DNA of 8,346 nt, taken from assembly GCA_016198885.1 (NCBI GenBank), contig JACQHV010000172.1:1-8346 (forward strand). Reading direction: 5' to 3'. A program made the translations under genes and the position numbers. Shown here in pieces: positions 1 to 5,393 of this stretch; the stretch's first letter is position 1, and every line of letters begins with the position of its first letter. Under the pieces are notes generated by a model. The model saw only the letters and a program-made list of their open reading frames with translations. It was not told the origin of the DNA and ran no database searches. The stretch is from Gammaproteobacteria bacterium (GTDB lineage: Bacteria > Pseudomonadota > Gammaproteobacteria > Eutrophobiales > Eutrophobiaceae).

Positions 1-33
1 TATAATATAATCAATAAGATATATATAATAAGG

Positions 34-51
34 TGTGCCTTCCCTGGCACA
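34..51 (-). terminator. Possible terminator hairpin beyond nhaD
   Basis: A perfect 6-bp inverted repeat (TGTGCC at 34-39, GGCACA at 46-51) encloses a 6-nt loop. Read on the minus strand, the direction of nhaD, the stem is followed by CC and then an AU-rich run, not by a clean U tract. It lies more than 220 nt past the nhaD stop codon. It could be a terminator for nhaD or a left-hand neighbour, or simply a chance hairpin. Confidence 0.25.
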
Positions 52-68
52 AAAACCATCCGTGACCT

Positions 69-121
69 TGTAATTACTTATTGGAAAATCCCTTTCCGTT
101 TCCTCCAATGGAAGTATTACA
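69..121. repeat. Imperfect inverted repeat (16 base pairs)
   Basis: Bases 69-85 pair with 104-121. There are three helical blocks: 69-74 with 116-121, 76-79 with 112-115, and 80-85 with 104-109. They are interrupted by a single bulged T at 75 and a two-base bulge GG at 110-111, and the loop is bases 86-103. All 16 pairs are Watson-Crick. No T tract follows on either strand, so it is not a classical intrinsic terminator. It may be an mRNA 3'-end structure for nhaD, a small dispersed repeat, or a remnant of a miniature element. No target-site duplication was found next to it. Confidence 0.5.
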
Positions 122-274
122 TTCATTCCATCACAAATTACTATAATGACTGATCAACTCCATGTCGTCCCTTAAACGGGGTATTTTTTAAAAATTTTCC
201 TCCCCTAATGTAAACAGCAAATCATGGATGCAGTACGTGCTGAAATCAAATGACCGCCAATAGACAAAAGCTGC

Positions 275-1789
275 TTAACCTGGAACAGTATTTACTGAGA
301 AAGAGGCGGTGTTGAGTAAAAAATGGACCCAAATGCTTGCAGCATAACCAAGGGCTATTGCCCACATCCATTTGAGATGTGCAAAGAAAGTATATATTCC
401 GCGCGCCTGTCCCATGACAGCGACGCCAGCAGCGGAACCGATGGAGAGCAGTGAACCGCCTACACCCACAGTCATTGTTACTAATAACCATTGCCCCTGA
501 CTCATATCGGGATTCATGGAAATAACGGCAAACATAAGAGGAATATTATCCAGAATTGCTGACAGAATTCCGATCAGGATATTGCTGATCGTTGCGCCGA
601 TTTCTCCATACAGCGACTCGGAAACCATTGCCAGATAGCCTGCTGTTCCCAAGCCACCAACGCACATAATGACGCCGTAAAAAAACATCAATGTGTCCCA
701 CTCAACACGTTTCAAAGATACAAAAATATTGAAAACCTTGCGCTGTGTCTCAACCACGGCAAGATTTTCACCACCGAAATCTGCAGGCAACATCCCTCGC
801 CTGGCCCAATCCACCCTGGACATCATGCGCATGTCGCGATTAGTCAGATAGTAACCGTACATTTTGAGTAAACCCAACCCTGTCATCATTCCGAGCACTG
901 GTGGCATATGCAGAAAATTGTGTCCGCAAACGGCCATGATGATCGTCAGCAAAAAGAGACCCACCACAACAAAGGCACCGTGTCGTATGGTGATCGTCTG
1001 ATCGAGTGATTTGGGCCTCCCTTCGGGTATTGTCAGACTCATCAGACCTGCGGGAACCAGCCAATTCACCAGTGATGGAGCAAACAGTGCAAAAAATTCT
1101 TCGAATTCGAGAATCTCTTTTTGCCAGACCATCAGAGTCGTAATATCACCAAAAGGACTGAATGCGCCACCTGCATTCGCAGCAACGACAACATTGATAC
1201 AGGCAACAATAACAAACGCCTTGTTGTCACCGCCTACTGCCATCACCACAGCAGACATCAGCAATGCCGTCGTCAGATTGTCGGCAAAAGGAGAAATAAA
1301 AAACGCGAGTAATCCCGTTAACCAGAAAACAGAACGCAACGAAAATCCCCTGGAAACCAGCCATGTACGGATGCCAACAAAGATCCCACGTTCATCCATG
1401 GTGTTGATGTAAGTCATGGCTGCCAGCAAAAACAGAAACAACTCCCCAAAATCAAGCAGGTTACGCCGGATTTCCTGCTCAACAAATCCGGGTGCTTCCT
1501 TGTAATAGGCAATTGCTATCAGTGTCCAGATTATTCCGGCGCCAACAATCACCGGTTTTGATTTGCGCATTTGAGTCCATTCTTCGAGAATAACGGCGAT
1601 ATATGCCACTATAAATATAATCAGAACGGCGTAACCGGCCCAATGATTGGTAAGATCATCAACGGGAGCATGATTCTCCACTGCCATTGTTAGTTCAGGG
1701 GTGAATAGACAGACCAAAGACAGGAACAAAGCAGTATTTATATTTATTCTTATCATTCGATGCATGACTTTAGTGTAAACAACATTCAT
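275..1789 (-). CDS. nhaD: NhaD-type Na+/H+ antiporter
   Basis: This is a polytopic inner-membrane antiporter of the NhaD family (ion transporter superfamily), which exchanges cytoplasmic Na+ (or Li+) for external H+ and supports pH and salt homeostasis. The 504-residue length is slightly long for the family. Family-like motifs are visible: a membrane Asp-Asn pair at D170-N171 (FADNLTTALLM), the segment NAGGAFSPFGD at 205-215, a second Asp-Asn at D414-N415 (DNIPLMF), and a glycine-rich GSAAGVAVMGQARG near 451-464. Residues about 17-36 form a hydrophobic stretch ending in TMA, which could be a cleavable signal peptide or an extra membrane helix. The start is uncertain: ATG codons occur at residues 1, 9 and 12, and none has a good Shine-Dalgarno. 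Starting at M12 would give a more standard signal-peptide N-terminus. It is divergent from the Sco gene, with only 79 bp between them, so a long sodium- or lithium-sensing riboswitch leader does not fit. Family call is confident; ion specificity is inferred. Confidence 0.93.
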   Translation of the reverse strand: MNVVYTKVMHRMIRININTALFLSLVCLFTPELTMAVENHAPVDDLTNHWAGYAVLIIFIVAYIAVILEEWTQMRKSKPVIVGAGIIWTLIAIAYYKEAPGFVEQEIRRNLLDFGELFLFLLAAMTYINTMDERGIFVGIRTWLVSRGFSLRSVFWLTGLLAFFISPFADNLTTALLMSAVVMAVGGDNKAFVIVACINVVVAANAGGAFSPFGDITTLMVWQKEILEFEEFFALFAPSLVNWLVPAGLMSLTIPEGRPKSLDQTITIRHGAFVVVGLFLLTIIMAVCGHNFLHMPPVLGMMTGLGLLKMYGYYLTNRDMRMMSRVDWARRGMLPADFGGENLAVVETQRKVFNIFVSLKRVEWDTLMFFYGVIMCVGGLGTAGYLAMVSESLYGEIGATISNILIGILSAILDNIPLMFAVISMNPDMSQGQWLLVTMTVGVGGSLLSIGSAAGVAVMGQARGIYTFFAHLKWMWAIALGYAASIWVHFLLNTASFSVNTVPG

Positions 1790-1802
1790 TAATCAGCAAA
1801 CA

Positions 1803-1808
1803 ACTATA
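1803..1808 (-). promoter_or_regulatory. Possible -10 element for nhaD
   Basis: On the minus strand this reads TATAGT, one mismatch from the sigma-70 -10 consensus, 13 nt upstream of the first nhaD ATG. No recognisable -35 hexamer sits 16-18 bp further upstream. If used, it would give a 5' leader of only a few bases. Weak evidence from sequence alone. Confidence 0.25.
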
Positions 1809-1854
1809 CATCATAAACCGCAAATCATGGGGCCTTTATAAATTCCTGATGTTG

Positions 1855-1860
1855 TATAAT
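1855..1860 (+). promoter_or_regulatory. Consensus -10 (TATAAT) directly before the Sco gene
   Basis: This is a perfect sigma-70 -10 hexamer, ending 8 bp before the ATG at 1869. A start of transcription about 7-9 bases downstream would fall at or next to the A of the start codon. The spacing positions for a -35 (about 1831-1838) carry no good TTGACA match, so the promoter may rely on an activator or may be weak. There is no Shine-Dalgarno between 1855 and 1869, which fits a leaderless transcript. Confidence 0.45.
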
Positions 1861-1868
1861 GCTAACGT

Positions 1869-2516
1869 ATGAAAAACCGCGTCCTGGTATCTATTGCAAT
1901 TGTTGTCTGCTTGCTCGTTTTGGGAACAGGACTGGGTCTATTTACCTCAAAATATTACCATACCGATGCTGCTGCCAAACCTGAAATTGAGGGATTGCTC
2001 TGGCCAAATCCGAAACAAATTATGCCATTTACTGCCATTGATCATAAGGGTAATCTGTTTGGCCTGGAGCAACTGACTGGAAAATGGTCGCTCGTATTTT
2101 TTGGTTACACCCATTGTCCGGATGTGTGCCCGATTACACTTTCGGTCTTGAATCAAGTCCATCAGAAACTTGCTGAACAAAAAGCCGAAAATAATATCCA
2201 GATTATTTTTGCATCCGTTGATCCGGAACGCGACACAAAAGAACAACTGGCTTCCTATATTGAATACTTCAATAAAGCATTCATTGGACTCGGCGGAACT
2301 GAACAACAGATTGCAAGTCTGGGCCAGCAGATGGGAATTGTCTATTTCCGCGGCGAAAAATCATCTTCGGGTGAATATGTAGTGGATCATACCGCCTCGG
2401 TTTTTCTGATCGATCCTTTAACCAGATGGGTGGCGCTTTTCTCCACCCCTTTACAAGCCGACAATATCGTTAACCGTTTTCTTGCTATTCAGGATTTTAT
2501 CAACGGACAGATCTGA
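1869..2516 (+). CDS. sco1: Sco/SenC-family copper chaperone
   Basis: This is a membrane-anchored, periplasm-facing thioredoxin-fold protein of the SCO1/SenC family, which delivers copper to (or keeps reduced) the CuA or CuB site of haem-copper oxidases. Residues about 5-25 form the single N-terminal membrane anchor. The copper-binding CxxxC is present as C83 and C87 in GYTHCPDVCP, and the third ligand is H174 in VDHTASVFLIDP. The SVDPERDT segment (116-123) is also typical. The length of 215 residues is normal. Translation starts at ATG 1869 without a Shine-Dalgarno but just after a TATAAT box, suggesting leaderless expression. It is first in a trio with a PCu(A)C chaperone 6 nt downstream and psd after that. 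In some ammonia oxidisers a senC-type gene accompanies a nitric-oxide reductase of the haem-copper family; no such partner is visible here, so the client enzyme is unknown. The CxxxC plus His set makes a plain thiol peroxidase or redoxin unlikely. Confidence 0.95.
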   Translation: MKNRVLVSIAIVVCLLVLGTGLGLFTSKYYHTDAAAKPEIEGLLWPNPKQIMPFTAIDHKGNLFGLEQLTGKWSLVFFGYTHCPDVCPITLSVLNQVHQKLAEQKAENNIQIIFASVDPERDTKEQLASYIEYFNKAFIGLGGTEQQIASLGQQMGIVYFRGEKSSSGEYVVDHTASVFLIDPLTRWVALFSTPLQADNIVNRFLAIQDFINGQI

Positions 2517-2522
2517 GAATTC

Positions 2523-2972
2523 ATGCAATTGAAGATATCATTACTGCTTTTATCACTTCTGTCTGTATCTTCTGTTATTGCTGATAATGCCATTCTTATC
2601 AGTAATGCCTGGATAAACGCGGCGCCGCCCACAGTGCAAGTTGTCGCCGCTTATATGAATATCAGGAATAATTCAGATGAACAAATTGATCTGATTTCAG
2701 CCCGCAGCCCATTGTTTGAACGGATTGAATTTCACTTTACACGTATCGAAAATGGCGTCGCAAAAATGCAAAAACAAGACAACATCCCCATTGCTGCACG
2801 ATCTGAATTTTCTTTCTCTCCCGGTGAATTTCATTTAATGCTGTTCAACAACAGAAAACCTCTCAAGGCAGGTGACATGGTTCCTCTGCAATTCACATTC
2901 TCTGACGGACAAACCGTTACTATTAATGCTGAAGTAAAATCTGCGAATATCGCGACTGAACATCATCACTGA
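2523..2972 (+). CDS. Periplasmic PCu(A)C copper chaperone
   Basis: This is a small secreted cupredoxin-like protein of the PCu(A)C (DUF461) family. In characterised bacteria these bind Cu(I) and cooperate with Sco in loading copper into cytochrome oxidase. Residues 1-20 form a classical signal peptide, with probable cleavage after VIA (A20). The family motif H-x10-M-x21-H-x-M is complete: H71, M82, H104 and M106. The second residue of the longer H(M) form is F72 here, which is common enough not to matter. The C-terminus ends in three histidines (147-149), a possible extra Cu(II) site of the kind seen in some homologues with His/Met-rich tails, though shorter. The 149-residue length is typical. 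Its ATG is 6 nt after the Sco stop codon, with a weak GAG as ribosome-binding site at 2515-2517, so co-transcription and probably translational coupling are expected. Homologues have been named pcuC or pccA elsewhere; I assign no symbol. Confidence 0.93.
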   Translation: MQLKISLLLLSLLSVSSVIADNAILISNAWINAAPPTVQVVAAYMNIRNNSDEQIDLISARSPLFERIEFHFTRIENGVAKMQKQDNIPIAARSEFSFSPGEFHLMLFNNRKPLKAGDMVPLQFTFSDGQTVTINAEVKSANIATEHHH

Positions 2973-2982
2973 GCAAGTAATA

Positions 2983-3921
2983 TTGAATTATAATAATAAA
3001 GTGAGTGTTTGGGATTATATCAGGGTCCTGCCCCAGTATTTAATTCCGCAACACTGTTTATCCAGGATTATCTACTGGATTACACGTTGTGAATGGACGC
3101 CATTAAAAAATCTCCTCATAAAACTATTTATCTACTGGTTCAAGGTCGATATGAATCTTGCCAAAGAATCTCATGCGGAAAATTTCATTCACTTTAATCA
3201 CTTTTTTACCCGCGAACTGAAACCGGAAGTCAGGCCGATCGCACAGGAACAAGATGTGATTGTTTGTCCGATTGACGGTTATATCAGCCAGATTGGAAAA
3301 ATAAATTCGGGAGAGATCTTTCAGGCAAAAAACAGAAGTTACGATCTCGATACATTGCTGGCAATGGATAATGACATAGTCAGTCTGTTCAAGGATGGCG
3401 TATTTGCAACATTCTATTTATCCCCACGGGATTATCACCGCATCCATATGCCGCGTGACGGCCAGTTACAAAAGATGATTTATATACCCGGAAAACTCTT
3501 TGCAGTGAACACCTATACTACACGCGTAGTAAAAAATCTGTTTGCACGCAATGAACGCGTGATTTCTCTGTTTGAAACAGATACTGGCCCGATGGCCATA
3601 ATCATGGTCGGTGCAATGTTAGTCAGTTCGATGGAAACCGTCTGGGCGGGTCAGATAACACCTGCAAAAAACCGGGAAATAACCAACCAGTCGTATCTGG
3701 AACAAAATAAAAAAATAAAATTACGACACGGCGAAGAAATAGGCCGCTTTAACATGGGTTCTACGGTCATTCTGTTATTTAGCAAAGACGCAGTAGAATG
3801 GTCATCAAATTTACAACAGGATCAGCTTGTTTCGATGGGTGAAAAACTGGGAATGTGTCATTGCACGACTGCACGGATGCAGGAGGTAGCGCAACGCCGG
3901 GAGCAGTTGCCGAAGACCTGA
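2983..3921 (+). CDS. psd: Phosphatidylserine decarboxylase proenzyme
   Basis: This pyruvoyl-dependent inner-membrane enzyme converts phosphatidylserine to phosphatidylethanolamine and CO2. The self-cleavage motif is at 257-261 (MGSTV), so S260 should become the pyruvoyl group, giving a beta chain of about 259 residues and an alpha chain of about 53. The Asp-His-Ser cleavage machinery is present: D98 in CPIDGYIS, and H152 and H155 in SPRDYHRIHMP, equivalent to E. coli D90, H144 and H147. The residue before GST is Met, where E. coli has Leu. The 312-residue length matches the long E. coli/mitochondrial-type enzymes, not the short (about 215-residue) form often found beside pssA in betaproteobacteria. 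The start is probably TTG at 2983, 10 nt after the PCu(A)C stop, with a weak GAG at 2971-2973; a GTG at 3001 is an alternative that would trim six residues. It is the last gene of the copper-chaperone trio. Its end converges with nuoN. Confidence 0.95.
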   Translation: MNYNNKVSVWDYIRVLPQYLIPQHCLSRIIYWITRCEWTPLKNLLIKLFIYWFKVDMNLAKESHAENFIHFNHFFTRELKPEVRPIAQEQDVIVCPIDGYISQIGKINSGEIFQAKNRSYDLDTLLAMDNDIVSLFKDGVFATFYLSPRDYHRIHMPRDGQLQKMIYIPGKLFAVNTYTTRVVKNLFARNERVISLFETDTGPMAIIMVGAMLVSSMETVWAGQITPAKNREITNQSYLEQNKKIKLRHGEEIGRFNMGSTVILLFSKDAVEWSSNLQQDQLVSMGEKLGMCHCTTARMQEVAQRREQLPKT

Positions 3922-3972
3922 CCCCGTAATCCGTAATCACTTGTATCTTTATTACTGAACCAGTGCAGTAAT
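3922..3972. other. Convergent psd/nuoN junction with a small inverted repeat
   Basis: Only 30 bp (3922-3951) separate the psd stop from the nuoN stop codon. A tandem 7-mer CCGTAAT occupies 3924-3930 and 3931-3937. A 7-bp inverted repeat (ATTACTG 3951-3957, CAGTAAT 3966-3972) with an 8-nt loop overlaps the nuoN stop and last codons. It is AT-rich and no T tract follows on either strand, so it is at best a weak bidirectional terminator. Confidence 0.3.
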
Positions 3973-5388
3973 ACACAGTGACATCAATAATCCCGGCATT
4001 AATCCAATGATCAACAATGCAAGTCCGTTAATGCTCAGGGCAAAGCGCATCTGCTGCGAGGCCTTGATCGCAGTCATGGTCTCAGGTTTGTCAAAATACA
4101 TGAGCTTGACGATTCGAATGTAATAATACGCACCAATAATGGCAAAGAGGACAGCAACCGCCGCAAGCCACACATAACCTGAGGCCACCACTTCTTTCAG
4201 GACAAACCATTTGGCCCAGAAGCCGAGGAACGGGGGTGCACCCGTCAGGGAAAACATCAGGATCAGCATAATGAAGGCGAACCACGGATTGCGTTCTGCC
4301 AGGCCCTTGATGTCATCCAGATTATCGGATTCAAAACCCCTGCGGCTGAGCAGGATGACGATACCAAAAGCACCCGTGCTCATCAACGCGTAGGTGATCA
4401 CATAAAACATGGCGGCCGCAAATCCTTCTTGTGAACCTGACAACAGGCCAAGTAGCAGAAAACCGATATGTGCAATCGTTGAGTAGGCCAGCATGCGTTT
4501 GATGTTGCTTTGTGAGATCGCAATAATATTGCCCGTCGCCATGGACAGGACGGAAAGTATGATTAGTATTTCCTGCCAATCCCCTAATAATGGATGCATA
4601 CCGTTCACCAGCAGGCGTATGGCCATGGCAAATGCGGCAATCTTTGGCGCGCTGCTGATAAATAAAGTGACGGAAGTGGGCGCGCCCTGGTAAACATCGG
4701 GGATCCACATATGGAAGGGCACGGCACCCAGCTTGAATGCAATACCAACGATGACAAAGACCAGTCCGAACACGAGTAAAATTCCATGCTCACTGTGTTC
4801 GGAAATCTGAATTGCAAGTGCATCAAGCTCAAGCGACCCTGTAACTCCGTACAAAATGGATATTCCATATAACAACATACCGGATGCCATAGACCCCAGG
4901 ACAAAATATTTCATGGCTGCTTCAGAAGCAGATTGCGACTCACGGTGCATGGCTACCATGGCATAAAGTGACAATGATAATAATTCAAGCCCAAGATAGA
5001 CTATTAACAAACTGTACGCCGATACCATGACCATCATGCCGAGCACGGCGAATAGTCCAAGTACAAAATATTCCCCTTTCATCCATTCATGTTTTTTCAA
5101 ATAATCGTGAGAATACAGAAATACAACAAAAGTGATCACGCAGATAACGGCCTTGAGTACCGTGCTCATGGAATCACTGACAAATGAGTTACCAAAAGCG
5201 TAGGTTGTTTCGTCAGGATATAAATAAATAACAAGTATGGCAGTGATCAATAAAGATAATTGTCCAAGCAAATAAGTGACGTTACGCAAAGGATCCCTGC
5301 TGAATGTATCAATAATCAATACAGCGCAAGCAAGAGAAAGCAGTGTGATCTCAGGTAATAACAATACAATGTCTGATTGCAGTATCAT
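3952..5388 (-). CDS. nuoN: NADH-quinone oxidoreductase subunit N
   Basis: This is one of three antiporter-like, proton-pumping subunits of complex I, embedded in the inner membrane next to the subunits that bind quinone. The 478-residue length is close to E. coli NuoN (485). The essential charged residues of the proton path are visible: E135 in LGLELLSLSLYAM, K219 in FKLGAVPFHMWIPD, K249 in the following helix (SSAPKIAAF), and K393 in FLGFWAKWFVLKE, matching E. coli E133, K217, K247 and K395. The ATG at 5388 is 5 nt past the nuoM stop and is preceded by a strong Shine-Dalgarno within the nuoM end. It is the last gene of the nuo operon in the usual nuoL-M-N order. No further nuo gene follows; the next gene, psd, is convergent. 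Confidence 0.97.
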   Translation of the reverse strand: MILQSDIVLLLPEITLLSLACAVLIIDTFSRDPLRNVTYLLGQLSLLITAILVIYLYPDETTYAFGNSFVSDSMSTVLKAVICVITFVVFLYSHDYLKKHEWMKGEYFVLGLFAVLGMMVMVSAYSLLIVYLGLELLSLSLYAMVAMHRESQSASEAAMKYFVLGSMASGMLLYGISILYGVTGSLELDALAIQISEHSEHGILLVFGLVFVIVGIAFKLGAVPFHMWIPDVYQGAPTSVTLFISSAPKIAAFAMAIRLLVNGMHPLLGDWQEILIILSVLSMATGNIIAISQSNIKRMLAYSTIAHIGFLLLGLLSGSQEGFAAAMFYVITYALMSTGAFGIVILLSRRGFESDNLDDIKGLAERNPWFAFIMLILMFSLTGAPPFLGFWAKWFVLKEVVASGYVWLAAVAVLFAIIGAYYYIRIVKLMYFDKPETMTAIKASQQMRFALSINGLALLIIGLMPGLLMSLCITALVQ

Positions 5389-5393
5389 GTTCG

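Larger units (their letters stand above)
1..274. other. Non-coding region downstream of nhaD
   Basis: No reading frame here looks like a protein, and no tRNA or known RNA family is recognisable by eye. The first 30 bases are almost pure A/T and contain TATAAT at 1-6 and 24-29; another TATAAT lies at 142-147. None has a good -35 element at 16-18 bp, so these are probably chance matches in AT-rich DNA. Two inverted repeats (34-51 and 69-121) are described separately. At 169-189 a weak CCC/GGG stem is followed by six T residues at 184-189, a poor terminator-like shape on the plus strand. Since nhaD ends at 275 on the minus strand, the region would be its 3' untranslated region or a spacer to the next gene to the left. 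Confidence 0.6.

Noticed and set aside
167..189. Plus-strand CCC-loop-GGG stem followed by six T residues
   Set aside because: Only three GC pairs plus wobbles and no plus-strand gene upstream within the window; too weak to call a terminator.
162..191. Nine-codon plus-strand frame ATG to TAA after a TATAAT at 142-147
   Set aside because: Too short, without a Shine-Dalgarno or a -35 element; nothing to support translation.
1096..1114. Palindromic TCGAATTCGA with flanking complementary bases
   Set aside because: It lies inside nhaD and encodes an acidic/aromatic Glu-Phe-Glu-Glu segment; the symmetry is explained by codons and is short.
4331..4708. 125-codon minus-strand frame overlapping nuoN, and similar frames over nuoM (6106-6600) and nhaD (1011-1412)
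   Set aside because: They overlap well-recognised genes in other frames, and their translations show no family features.
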